DNA from: JABMQW01 sp964439935
GTDB lineage: Bacteria; Fidelibacterota; Marinisomatia; Marinisomatales; TCS56
Length of the DNA: 64,000 bases
Direction of reading: 5' to 3'
Assembly: GCA_964439935.1 (NCBI GenBank)
Contig: CAYTPW010000020.1
Span: 4,535-68,534 of the forward strand
A program made the translations under genes and the position numbers. Every line of letters starts with the position of its first letter. The stretch's first letter is position 1. The notes beneath the pieces were generated by a model. That model was not told the DNA's origin, searched no databases, and was given only the letters and a program-made list of their open reading frames with translations. Shown here one piece after another: positions 1-8,786 of this stretch.

Positions 1-1532
1 TAGGTTTTAGAGATATAGTTTTTACCGATAGCTGGAATGGCTGGGTCTTGTTAGATGAAGGGGCGTTGTTTCACACAACCAATGGCGGACATTCAGTTAT
101 TCCTGAGGAATCGAGTCTACCTCATAACACGGAAACTATCGGCCCATTCACTCTGGAATTTTCAATACACGACGCAAGTGGGACCTGGTCAGGTCAGAAG
201 CTGTTTCACTATTCTGTCAACGATATTCAAGATTCACTGGAATTGACACTTATACCACAAGATAATATTTGGTATGTAAACATTCCCGAATTTAGTGGTA
301 TAACAGGGACAACAGAGTTACGTTACTGGTTATCTATCGAGCATGTTGTAGGTGACATGTATCTCTGGCCCGAGGGAGCACCAACCAATTATAATACGAT
401 GGTTTTCGGTCCTGATACTACCGCACCCGTACTGGCTGAATTAAGTACGCAAACGGTAGCTCATTACTTGATTCCCTTTGAGAAAGAAGTCAGGATCAAT
501 GCAGCATGGGACGACCGTTTTGCTATAGATACTCCCGTATTACACTGGAGAGTTAATCAGGATACAGGGCATTCAAGTTCAATGGTATGGATCGACTCTG
601 CATTTACCGACGAAACCTGGCAAACCAGTTGGAAAGGTATTGTAACAGGACAAACGGGCAATCTGCATGATACAGTGTATTACTGGGTGACAGCTTCTGA
701 CATGAGTCAAAACCAGAATGCTGGCATGTCTCAGGAACACTATTTCACAACAGCTTTATCTGAAGTCATAGGTGATTGGGAACAGGCTGAGAGTTATGAG
801 GATATTTCCTTATGGACACCGTTTGAGGATGGTGAGTTTTATAACTATAACTCAGGGGAGTATCAATGGGGGGCAGTAATCAAAGAGTCAATGAACGTGT
901 TAGATGCATTTCGGGATACACTGCGATATGAGCGACGTTTAGACTTCAGTCAGGTAGAAGAAGCCTGGTTGAAGGTCCCCATGATCATTAACTTTGGTCA
1001 ATATAACGAGGGATATTTGCAGGCGTCTACAAACGGCCGTGATTGGACCAATCTTGACCATTATTTAGGGCAAGTTTCACCCGCAGTGTATCAGTATGAT
1101 CTGTCTGAGTATGCAGGTGAGGACTCGGTTTATTTCTTATTTCATGTAATGCACTGGGATGCCAACCTGCACTGGCTGATAGATGACATTGTGCTGCATT
1201 CGGATTCTGCTATGGTGGGCTTGGAGAATGATTCAAGGATTGCGGATCAGTTTCAGTTGCATCAGAACCACCCCAATCCATTTAATCCAGTAACAACCAT
1301 TCAATACAAACTACCGCACCGATCTGATGTGTGGATTACCATCTATGACCTGCTGGGAAGAGAGGTGACAACGTTGGTATCAGAAAAACAGGATGCTGGA
1401 TACAAATCAATTCAATGGGATGCTTCTAATGTTGCAAGCGGAATGTATTTCTACCAGATGCGTGTCTACGATCCCGATGCAGTCGGGGCTGGTGAGTACG
1501 TGCAGACCAGGAAGATGGTGGTGTTGAAATGA
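1..1532 (+). CDS. T9SS-sorted surface protein, 5' truncated by the window edge
   Basis: The reading frame is open to the left edge (first full codon at base 3), so the true start lies outside the window. The first visible residues (FTDSWNGWVLLDEGALFHTTNGG in two pieces: FTDSWNGWVLLDEG, ALFHTTNGG) resemble the last blade of a Ycf48/BNR-type propeller. Next comes a roughly 380-residue cassette with landmarks ETIGPF, PEFSGITGT, APTNYNTMVFGPDTTAP, DTVYYWVTASDMSQNQN and VIGDWE, also found in the 3658 and 11089 genes. The last ~80 residues are a T9SS type A sorting domain (HPNPFNPVTTIQYKLP to TRKMVVLK). A short palindromic element adds about nine residues inside this tail (VYDPDAVGA). The stop overlaps the next start (ATGA). 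Predicted to be secreted to the cell surface; substrate or partner unknown. Confidence 0.8.
   Translation, partial: GFRDIVFTDSWNGWVLLDEGALFHTTNGGHSVIPEESSLPHNTETIGPFTLEFSIHDASGTWSGQKLFHYSVNDIQDSLELTLIPQDNIWYVNIPEFSGITGTTELRYWLSIEHVVGDMYLWPEGAPTNYNTMVFGPDTTAPVLAELSTQTVAHYLIPFEKEVRINAAWDDRFAIDTPVLHWRVNQDTGHSSSMVWIDSAFTDETWQTSWKGIVTGQTGNLHDTVYYWVTASDMSQNQNAGMSQEHYFTTALSEVIGDWEQAESYEDISLWTPFEDGEFYNYNSGEYQWGAVIKESMNVLDAFRDTLRYERRLDFSQVEEAWLKVPMIINFGQYNEGYLQASTNGRDWTNLDHYLGQVSPAVYQYDLSEYAGEDSVYFLFHVMHWDANLHWLIDDIVLHSDSAMVGLENDSRIADQFQLHQNHPNPFNPVTTIQYKLPHRSDVWITIYDLLGREVTTLVSEKQDAGYKSIQWDASNVASGMYFYQMRVYDPDAVGAGEYVQTRKMVVLK
1463..1491 (+). repeat. Short palindromic repeat, type C, inside a T9SS tail
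   Basis: The core is CCCGA-TGCAG-TCGGG (1473-1487), a 5-bp stem with a 5-base loop, preceded by GTCTACGAT. It is translated as VYDPDAVGA between YFYQMR and GEYVQTRKMVVLK. Related copies sit at the same point of the tail at 25453 and 28252. Confidence 0.6.
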
Positions 1533-2635
1533 AATCTGCGGGGGTACTTTTGCTCAGGTGTTGCTGTTTGATTAGTATTATTGGAGCGCAAATCGAGCTC
1601 TCTGTCCAAACCGACACGAGTCACTATGCAGTTGATGGGGAGGTCGAAATAACCATTACCGCCTATAATCCAGGAGATACATTAGTCTATATGATTTGGC
1701 CGGACATGCCTGCAGCTGCCTACTTCCTTGGACCTGCTACAAATCTATTTTTCACTGATTACATATGGGGGTCAGATTTTTTATATCTTACTGCACATAG
1801 TAGCTTCGATTGGACAATAACTTATCCTTCGGATTGGTTGCACCTTGAGGCAGGTGTGCATGCAGTGGTCGGTTACCTGACAGACCCTCATTTCCAGATC
1901 ACACCACCCGTTTTTATCACTGCCGGACCAGCTATTCCCCAATATCCCCTGACGGGATTCTACCCCCTGGCTGACTCCATGATGGTCACCAATGGTTGTT
2001 CTCCAATTTTTTTAACGGCAACCCGTGTGGATGATAATGAGTTTCTCCAAAGGATCGTTATTCAGCTCGAAGAATATACTGAAATGATCCTTAATCGTAT
2101 TCATGGTGGACAAGTATCACTGTGGCCTTTGCTTGCAGATAAACTGTATTTCTATATAGCCGATTCTTCCAATCAATACGATTTTGAGCTTTTTTGGGAG
2201 ACACAATCAGGATTGATATACCCAATTCCTTTCGATGAGGTATTCAGCATTGCTGATAATGGCAATAGCCGAATGAATCTGGTCCTGTTTCTAAATAACA
2301 TACCAGTAGATACAGTTACCCATGCATTCACCAGTTCCACGGGACTGGCAACAAAGGATGATACCTACAAACCAGAACAGTTTGAAATTTCATGCTATCC
2401 CAATCCCTTCAACCCAACAACTACAATCCAATACGAATTACCTCACCGATCAGATGTCCAAATCACCATTTACGACCTGCAGGGAAGAGAAGTAACAACG
2501 TTGGTATCAGAAAAACAGGATGCTGGATACAACTCAGTACAATGGGACGCAACCAACGTATCCAGTGGGATGTATTTCTACCAGATCAGGGCAGGGGAGT
2601 TTGTGCAGACAAGGAAGATGGTGGTGTTGAAGTGA
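1529..2635 (+). CDS. T9SS-sorted protein with N-terminal BsuPI-like domain
   Basis: The start codon overlaps the previous stop by four bases, suggesting translational coupling. Residues 1-20 form a signal peptide ending near IIGAQ. Residues ~22-115 (IELSVQTDTSHYAVDGEVEITITAYNPG in part: VDGEVEITITAYN) resemble the BsuPI/intracellular proteinase inhibitor beta-sandwich fold, with the typical alternation of short strands and a late aromatic segment. The middle ~150 residues are not recognised. The C-terminal ~80 residues are a T9SS sorting domain (CYPNPFNPTTTIQYELP to TRKMVVLK). The tail DNA is nearly identical to that of the next gene. The role is unknown; an adhesin-like or inhibitor-like surface protein is possible. 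The BsuPI assignment is moderate. Confidence 0.78.
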   Translation: MKSAGVLLLRCCCLISIIGAQIELSVQTDTSHYAVDGEVEITITAYNPGDTLVYMIWPDMPAAAYFLGPATNLFFTDYIWGSDFLYLTAHSSFDWTITYPSDWLHLEAGVHAVVGYLTDPHFQITPPVFITAGPAIPQYPLTGFYPLADSMMVTNGCSPIFLTATRVDDNEFLQRIVIQLEEYTEMILNRIHGGQVSLWPLLADKLYFYIADSSNQYDFELFWETQSGLIYPIPFDEVFSIADNGNSRMNLVLFLNNIPVDTVTHAFTSSTGLATKDDTYKPEQFEISCYPNPFNPTTTIQYELPHRSDVQITIYDLQGREVTTLVSEKQDAGYNSVQWDATNVSSGMYFYQIRAGEFVQTRKMVVLK

Positions 2636-2648
2636 ATAGAAGACTAAA

Positions 2649-3380
2649 ATGAAACGTTTCTCTGCTCTCACAATATTTTTTTCATTGACGATCGCCTTAG
2701 GGCAAATTGTAACAGACGATATTTCATATTCAGTCAATGTTGATACATCACAATATTCAAGAGGGGATACTATTCATTGGTCGTTTAAGATGGTTAACAT
2801 TAGTGAAGATACTATAGAATTTGAAGACCAAGGAGATGGTCATTTCTATAATTGGATTTTAATAGACTCGGCACAAACGACCGGGGATGGTTGGGTTTAT
2901 GTTGATTGCACAACTATCTATATAATTCCACCAGGAGATAGTTTATCAGACGATTTTTCTTATGAGTTGCATGATTATTTGTTTACATATTTCCCGTTTG
3001 GGCTCTATTATGGTCTAATGAAACCTTGGTATATGTATGACAGCCTTGGCTGGGATACAGTTTCGTTCCACATTTATGAACAATTGTCTACGGATCATCA
3101 ACCAGAGTCAATCCCGATACAATATCAGCTTTATCAGAATTACCCAAATCCCTTTAACCTAACAACTACAATCCAATACGAATTACCTCACCGATCAGAT
3201 GTCCAAATCACCATTTACGACTTACTTGAAAGAAAGGTAACTACTCTGCTATCAGAAACACAAGATGCTGGGTATAAATCAATACAATGGGACGCAACCA
3301 ACGTATCCAGTGGGATGTATTTCTACCAGATCAGGGTAGGGGAATACGAGCAGACCAGGAAGATGGTGGTGTTGAAATAA
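2649..3380 (+). CDS. Small T9SS-sorted protein, BsuPI-like
   Basis: A 243-residue protein with a signal peptide (MKRFSALTIFFSLTIALGQ). A compact domain of ~120 residues (SVNVDTSQYSRGDTIHWSF onward) is built like the N-domain of the preceding gene, and the two are probably tandem paralogs. The last ~80 residues are a T9SS tail (NYPNPFNLTTTIQYELP to TRKMVVLK). The start is ATG at 2649, 13 bases after the upstream stop, with only a weak purine-rich site, so it is probably co-transcribed. Around 60 bases of its tail are identical to the tail of the preceding gene, which points to recent duplication or gene conversion. Function unknown. Confidence 0.78.
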   Translation: MKRFSALTIFFSLTIALGQIVTDDISYSVNVDTSQYSRGDTIHWSFKMVNISEDTIEFEDQGDGHFYNWILIDSAQTTGDGWVYVDCTTIYIIPPGDSLSDDFSYELHDYLFTYFPFGLYYGLMKPWYMYDSLGWDTVSFHIYEQLSTDHQPESIPIQYQLYQNYPNPFNLTTTIQYELPHRSDVQITIYDLLERKVTTLLSETQDAGYKSIQWDATNVSSGMYFYQIRVGEYEQTRKMVVLK

Positions 3381-3657
3381 GAATCGGTGCCCGAAAAACT
3401 GGAGTAAACCGGATACGCGGGGGATACGGTTGTCAGATTGTCGTCTGTTGAACGTATCTTTAAATGTCATTCACTTTCTGATTTCAGGCGATTAATCTGC
3501 ATTCCAACACCCCTTGATTAACTTATAAAAAAACTATACCTTCGAGATAAGAATTACAGTACTTATGCACGATTAGTCTAGTACTTTTGTGAATGACTGA
3601 TCTTCTGTTTCTTATTCTGAATCTTTTTACCAGATTAAATAGGTTAGGGGTTTAATA

Positions 3658-6525
3658 ATGATCAAATTACTTACCTGGTCAAGAATTAGTAATAGGAAGT
3701 ATTTATTTGCCATATTTATTGTCTGTTATGTAGTTACTTTTGGTGTAAATCCTAATCAATCGTCCACATTAGTCTCCCGCAATGCCGCTGTCGAAGCTGT
3801 CATCTGGGATGGTAATCAGATCTCCAACATCCATCTAAACACTGGAGAAATTGTGAGTTCCGGTGTTACTGGCGAATCCGGGCTGGTATGGCCCATAGGC
3901 GGTGGAATTGGGGCTGTATACCAATCCGGTCTTTGGATTGCTGCTGGAAAAGTGAATGGAAATGAAGAAATCCGTACGGCTGCCAGTGAATACAGTTCCG
4001 AATATGGCCCAGGAGTCATTAATGGCGATACTACTTCCGGCCATATATATCAAATCCATCGGGCAGAGATTGAAGCTCTCCTGAATAACGACTGGGCTAC
4101 ATTTTCGTCAATGTCTCTAATGTTACCAGTGTCTATAATTTCTGGTTACGACATTCATACTGAACTGGTGTCGACTTCCCTGCCCACCAATGACCTAATG
4201 AACTGGCCAATTAGTGAGGGTGCACCCTGGGTGGATGCTAATAACGATGGGATTTACAATCCCCCGGATGGTGATCATCCCGATATAATCGGTGATATGT
4301 TTCACTGGTATGTTATGAATGATGGAAATCCAGCTACACACACTTTGTGGAACACAGCTCCTTTAGGTTTGGAAGTAAGGGTAGCGCAATTTGGTTTTGA
4401 CCACCCCGGCGTAATTGGCAATACATTATTTGTCAAATTTCAAATCATTAATGCCGCTGCCAATCAATTGGACTCCATGTTCATTTCCATTTTCAGTGAC
4501 CCTGACTTGGGAGATAACGGAGATGACCGTGCCGGGTGTGATTCCAGTTTGAATCTGGGTTTTTGGTACAATGATTCTAATTGGGATGACGAATATGGTA
4601 ATAACCCACCGGCCGGGGGCTATGTTTTCTTACAAACTCCCATCGTTCCCTCCATTGGCGATACCGGTTGGGTATCAGGTGAGATGATAACCGATTATAA
4701 AAATCTACCAATGAGTTCTTTTACACCTTATATATGTGGAGGCGGCCTTGTTTATGGGCAACCAAATACCGCCTCAGCAGCATATAGTAATATGAATGGT
4801 TTAGATCTTTCTGGTAATTCGCACACAAATCCAATCACCGGTAATACAACTGTTTTTCCCTGGGATGGTGATATAATGAATTCCACGGGCTGGATAGACA
4901 ACTTATTCGGTTGTGGTGATCGATATTTTCTCATAACAACTGGTCCGTTGCAAATGGCACCAGGAGATTCCCAGGAGGTGGTGCTGGCTATTTTTATCTC
5001 GCAAGGATTGAATAATTATTCCTCAGCTGGGGCACTAAAAGGTGATCATCACTGGATTAAGACTGCATGGGAATCAGATTTTAGTGTATTTGGACCACCT
5101 GCCGTTGTGGTACAAGATATAAATCCCGTTAATAGTGAAGGAATCGGACCTTTCACATGGTCATATAAATTGACGGAACTCCCAGGCTGGTCATTGTCAT
5201 CTGGTAATTCCTGGTTTCACTATCGGATAAATAGTCTTCAGGACTCCATTGCTCTCATGGAAACGGTTATCGGGGACACCATTATTGGTTCGTTGACAGT
5301 GGATTTTCCAAATATTACTGGCACAACAACTATGCAATATTGGATTTCAATGCAAACAGATACTGGTATTGAACAGAATTGGCCGTCTGGCGCTCCAGAT
5401 TACAATTGGGATACTTTTATATTTGGCTCGGATACAATTGCACCAGCTGTTTCAGAAGTTACAGAATTAGAAAATGTTCATTACTTACTATATTTTGAAA
5501 AAAGTGTTTCAGCAAAGATTATTGATGATCGAATGCCTGTGATTCCCATCTTGAAATGGAGAAATGATGAAGGTATCATCAACATGGACTCAATGGCACT
5601 AATTGATTCTATGAATGCCACATTTTCGGGAGTTTTATCTGGGACCCCCGGACATTGGAATGACACTATATATTATTGGATTGAAGCCGTTGATATGAGT
5701 CTCAATCAAAACTTGACAATATCAGAACTGAACTACATCATTGCAAATCGTACTTATGAAGTGATAGGTCCCTGGGATCATTATGTGGATCAACCTTGGG
5801 ATTTATGGAAAAATGGAATACTAACGTCTTGGTCTACTCCTTCCGCTTGGAATAAAGTACTAAAATTAGATGCTATGGAAACGGGAATTTCCGACACTCT
5901 GACCTACCTCAGGACCATTGACTTGAGCAATTTTGATGTAGCTGGTTTAGCATTTAACACAGTGTATTCTCTGGACATTAATGAAAACTATGGATATCTC
6001 GAAATATCCACCGATGGGCAAAACTGGAGTTTATTAAAATCTTTTACTGGAGATGTAGCGAATTATGAAGAACTTATATCTCTCACGGACTATATCGGAA
6101 ATGAAGAAGTATCGATTCGGTTCCGAGCGGATCGAACAACAAACCAGGTTTTTACATGGGTTATAGATGATATAACTCTTCATATGGACTCAACCAGATT
6201 ATCATTGGATCCTGCTGCAAAGATTCCGAATAAGATTGGCTTTCACCAAAACTACCCCAACCCTTTCAATCCAACTACAACAATACAGTACGAATTACCT
6301 CAAAGATCAGATGTCCAGATTACCATCTACAACCTACTTGGAAGAGAAGTAACCACAATTGTTTCAGAAACACAGGATGCCGGATATCAATCAATCCAAT
6401 GGAACGCATCCAACGTCTCAAGCGGAATGTATTTCTACCAGATCAGGGCCCAACTACGCTCTACGAGCTACGATGGGCAGGCCGATGAGTACGTGCAGAC
6501 CAGGAAGATGGTGGTGTTGAAATGA
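3658..6525 (+). CDS. Large T9SS-sorted surface protein (955 aa)
   Basis: The start is supported by an AGGGG Shine-Dalgarno nine bases upstream of ATG. A signal-anchor-like stretch (LFAIFIVCYVVTFG) precedes the mature part. The N-terminal half has the pattern VYQSGLWIAAGKVNG, TAASEYSSEYGPG and WVDANNDGIYNP (a calcium-loop-like DxNxDG), then GNTLFVKFQIINA and FSDPDLGDNGDDRAGCD. A comparable arrangement occurs in the 46676 gene. The second half is the cassette shared with the 1 and 11089 genes (EGIGPF, ITGTTTMQYWISM, FIFGSDTIAP, DTIYYWIEAVDMSLNQN). The T9SS tail (NYPNPFNPTTTIQYELP) carries a type A repeat insertion just before EYVQTRKMVVLK. Function unknown; such proteins are common in Marinimicrobia-like genomes. 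Confidence 0.8.
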   Translation: MIKLLTWSRISNRKYLFAIFIVCYVVTFGVNPNQSSTLVSRNAAVEAVIWDGNQISNIHLNTGEIVSSGVTGESGLVWPIGGGIGAVYQSGLWIAAGKVNGNEEIRTAASEYSSEYGPGVINGDTTSGHIYQIHRAEIEALLNNDWATFSSMSLMLPVSIISGYDIHTELVSTSLPTNDLMNWPISEGAPWVDANNDGIYNPPDGDHPDIIGDMFHWYVMNDGNPATHTLWNTAPLGLEVRVAQFGFDHPGVIGNTLFVKFQIINAAANQLDSMFISIFSDPDLGDNGDDRAGCDSSLNLGFWYNDSNWDDEYGNNPPAGGYVFLQTPIVPSIGDTGWVSGEMITDYKNLPMSSFTPYICGGGLVYGQPNTASAAYSNMNGLDLSGNSHTNPITGNTTVFPWDGDIMNSTGWIDNLFGCGDRYFLITTGPLQMAPGDSQEVVLAIFISQGLNNYSSAGALKGDHHWIKTAWESDFSVFGPPAVVVQDINPVNSEGIGPFTWSYKLTELPGWSLSSGNSWFHYRINSLQDSIALMETVIGDTIIGSLTVDFPNITGTTTMQYWISMQTDTGIEQNWPSGAPDYNWDTFIFGSDTIAPAVSEVTELENVHYLLYFEKSVSAKIIDDRMPVIPILKWRNDEGIINMDSMALIDSMNATFSGVLSGTPGHWNDTIYYWIEAVDMSLNQNLTISELNYIIANRTYEVIGPWDHYVDQPWDLWKNGILTSWSTPSAWNKVLKLDAMETGISDTLTYLRTIDLSNFDVAGLAFNTVYSLDINENYGYLEISTDGQNWSLLKSFTGDVANYEELISLTDYIGNEEVSIRFRADRTTNQVFTWVIDDITLHMDSTRLSLDPAAKIPNKIGFHQNYPNPFNPTTTIQYELPQRSDVQITIYNLLGREVTTIVSETQDAGYQSIQWNASNVSSGMYFYQIRAQLRSTSYDGQADEYVQTRKMVVLK
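6448..6482 (+). repeat. Short interspersed repeat, type A, inside a T9SS tail
   Basis: The sequence contains CTACGCTCTACGAGCTACG followed by ATGGGCAGGC, with a small GCTC-TAC-GAGC hairpin. It is translated as QLRSTSYDGQAD between YFYQIRA and EYVQTRKMVVLK. A near-identical copy lies at 8578-8612 in the orphan tail. Confidence 0.6.
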
Positions 6526-6553
6526 GGAAGATTTATCTGTCGAAGTTCCACGA

Positions 6554-8401
6554 ATGTGGACGAAGATGGATGGTTTTGTTAAAATGATTATGGTATCAAT
6601 AGTCAAAAGACTCGGGCACCAACTGATCCTGAGAGTTAAAATAGAGAAACTATTTTCAATGTTGGTATTATTTTCTATTGGATTTGTATTTGTTTCAAGT
6701 TGTGAGGATGAAAAACCAGCGGAGAGTCCTGATCCTGTTCTATTTATTACGTACCCGATCTCCGGGTCGACTGTCTCCGATACTATTATTATTGTTGCAG
6801 ATGTGGTGAATAATGATAATGTAAGAGAGGTACAATTTTACATTGATGGACAGCTGTTATTCATTGATCACAACGCTCCGTGGGAATACATCTGGGACAC
6901 GCGATTTTTCTCAAATAATCAACATAGTATTTACTGTAAAGTTTATGATAATGATGATAATGAAGGAATTTCGGATAAAATCAATGTCCAGGTTAGAAAT
7001 ATGGATAAAACACATTTTTCTTATTTTTCACCTGAGGGTGACACTTTGCATATTTGGGACATTTCGACCATTGATATTTCATTTACGATTGAGCCTTATT
7101 ATTCTAGTAAATCCTATCAATCAGCGTTTGCATTTTTTAATAAATACGGGAAATCAATGGATACGATTTCTTATACATTGTCATCAAAAAACTTTCATCT
7201 GGGTGTTCCGTTTTTGACAAATAATCATTGGAGACAAAGCAAGCTAAAAGCGATTTTATACAAAAATAATACAATAGTTGATTCAAAAGAGTTGCATTTA
7301 TTACCTATTCACCAATATCGTGGAGGTTCGTTTGAAATCGATGAAGATGGGGTAATATTTTTACATGGTATGGTCGCATACGGTTTTGAATATAAGTATT
7401 TTATCTACAGTTTCACTCCAGCAGGAAATATTATCGATGGAATAACCTTACCAATAAGGGATTGTGGGCGATTGTTTTTAAGAAATGATAATGAAATATA
7501 TTTATGCGTAAATAACACTGAAAAAAAGATTTTAAAAATAAGTAAATCATTAAGCAGTACGAGCTTAGAATCATCAGACATTGAATATATCAATCAATCT
7601 GGATCGTGGGCAGGCGGTAGCTGGGTTTCAAATTCGCAGACCGGTTCGATATACCATTATTATACTGATTACAGTAATTCTCCTAATACTGGAGTTTATA
7701 TCGAGAGAATTGTTGGATTAAACGATCGAGAACATATATATATCGGGTCAGATTGGACCGAAACTCCATTTCGTTTGCAAACAACTGGAGCGGGTGTGAT
7801 TGTTTATGATAACGACTCTAAGATTCTTAAAACATTAGATGACAGTGGCATTGTTGATACATTAGTTCAGGTACAGTTTGCAATGAATTGGGAGTGGGAT
7901 TGTGTTTATCATGGCGGAATTTTGTACCTGTTGACTCACGAAGGAATTTCAACTAATCCTACTCTCAAAAAAATAAGTAGCGATGGAAACATTATTACAA
8001 CATTAAACCTTAACAGCCTAACCAAATTTATAGTTAACGAACAGGACCTACTGTCTAATGATATGCTTTTGACATACAGCAGACATGAAGAAAGCTTAAA
8101 AATGTATGATTCAGATCTAAATCTGCTTTGGATAACTTATGAATCAGATATTGCATCTCAAATCGGACTACAATTCGGAAGATTCCCTAAATCGCACCAG
8201 GCATTATTCCTAAATACTTCTCTGAATAATATTTGGTATTCAACATATGATCAGTCAATATGCTATTTAATGGCCGATTTCAGGACAAATTCATACTTAG
8301 GCAATAAAAGTTTGTATTTAGTAAAAATATCTGCTCAAGATGGAAGCCTTGTTAGTTATATTGATATAAGTGAACTTTCTCGTATAAGATACCCTGAATG
8401 A
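6554..8401 (+). CDS. Lipoprotein with bacterial Ig-like domain and possible propeller
   Basis: The lipobox VSSC sits after a hydrophobic stretch (MLVLFSIGFVFVSSC). The first ATG (6554) gives an unusually long 35-residue N-region; ATG 6659, which begins MLVLFSIG, is a better-looking start for a lipoprotein signal. The mature part begins with a Big_7-like Ig domain (VLFITYPISGSTVSDTIII ... VREVQFYIDG ... PWEYIWDT). About 400 residues follow that may form a beta-propeller, but I cannot identify the family. There is no T9SS tail, in contrast with its neighbours, yet an orphan tail lies downstream at 8563. A terminator follows at 8443. Probably anchored in the outer membrane; role unknown. Confidence 0.7.
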   Translation: MWTKMDGFVKMIMVSIVKRLGHQLILRVKIEKLFSMLVLFSIGFVFVSSCEDEKPAESPDPVLFITYPISGSTVSDTIIIVADVVNNDNVREVQFYIDGQLLFIDHNAPWEYIWDTRFFSNNQHSIYCKVYDNDDNEGISDKINVQVRNMDKTHFSYFSPEGDTLHIWDISTIDISFTIEPYYSSKSYQSAFAFFNKYGKSMDTISYTLSSKNFHLGVPFLTNNHWRQSKLKAILYKNNTIVDSKELHLLPIHQYRGGSFEIDEDGVIFLHGMVAYGFEYKYFIYSFTPAGNIIDGITLPIRDCGRLFLRNDNEIYLCVNNTEKKILKISKSLSSTSLESSDIEYINQSGSWAGGSWVSNSQTGSIYHYYTDYSNSPNTGVYIERIVGLNDREHIYIGSDWTETPFRLQTTGAGVIVYDNDSKILKTLDDSGIVDTLVQVQFAMNWEWDCVYHGGILYLLTHEGISTNPTLKKISSDGNIITTLNLNSLTKFIVNEQDLLSNDMLLTYSRHEESLKMYDSDLNLLWITYESDIASQIGLQFGRFPKSHQALFLNTSLNNIWYSTYDQSICYLMADFRTNSYLGNKSLYLVKISAQDGSLVSYIDISELSRIRYPE

Positions 8402-8442
8402 GATATTCCCAGCATAAATAAGATAGCTGGATGCTATTTTTT

Positions 8443-8467
8443 AAGGCTCATCACCGGAGCCTTTTTT
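8443..8467 (+). terminator. Rho-independent terminator after the lipoprotein gene
   Basis: Stem AAGGCTC / GAGCCTT with a seven-base loop, running into six Ts. It lies 42 bases after the stop at 8401 and separates the lipoprotein gene from the orphan T9SS tail downstream. Confidence 0.75.
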
Positions 8468-8577
8468 ATCCCAGACTTAGTAATCCATCCAAAACCCAAA
8501 ACAGCCGGTTATTAAGTAGATTTTTATATCACTGCGCGCTGAGAATCATATCTTAAAAAGTGATCTACCAGGTCAGG

Positions 8578-8612
8578 GCTCAGCTACGCTCTACGAGCTA
8601 CGATGGGCAGGC
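8578..8612 (+). repeat. Short interspersed repeat, type A (copy in orphan tail)
   Basis: Shares CTACGCTCTACGAGCTACG plus ATGGGCAGGC with the copy at 6448-6482, including position relative to the tail codons. Confidence 0.6.
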
Positions 8613-8616
8613 AGTG

Positions 8617-8638
8617 AATCCTTCGACTGGCTCAGGAC
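8617..8638 (+). repeat. Short interspersed repeat, type B (copy in orphan tail)
   Basis: The sequence ATCCTTCGACTGGCTCAGGA is an imperfect palindrome. A related copy (ATCCTTCGGCAGGCTCAGAA) lies in the tail of the 11089 gene at 13261. Confidence 0.55.
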
Positions 8639-8786
8639 ATGGTTTTGTGCACACCAGGAAGATGGTGGTGTTGAAATAGCAGGGGAGTAATTATGATTTA
8701 TTCAGCTTATCTTAATTTGTATCTAACGATTGGTCAGCTTAATTTTTAATGATTTTGTTCACTATAATTAATCCTCATACGAATTG

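Larger units (their letters stand above)
8563..8679 (+). pseudogene. Orphan T9SS tail fragment with two inserted repeats
   Basis: Translated in frame it reads IYQVRAQLRSTSYDGQ, then AVNPSTGSGHGF, then VHTRKMVVLK and a stop. This is the last third of a T9SS sorting domain without any gene body, and no start codon or Shine-Dalgarno precedes it. It carries a type A repeat immediately followed by a type B repeat at the position where intact tails in this window carry one or none. It is best read as the residue of a lost or replaced cargo gene. Confidence 0.7.
8402..8786. other. Gene-poor region: terminator, orphan tail, upstream region of the redox operon
   Basis: This 385-base stretch has no complete gene. 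It holds the terminator at 8443, the tail relic at 8563-8679, and about 107 AT-rich bases before the TlpA-like gene that presumably carry its promoter. No clear -35/-10 or Bacteroidota-type -7 motif could be assigned. Confidence 0.6.

Noticed and set aside
3381..3657. Possible RNA gene or regulatory leader between the second BsuPI-like gene and the 955-aa gene
   Set aside because: 277 AT-rich bases with only weak repeats (AGTACTT twice); no stable fold or known motif was visible by eye.
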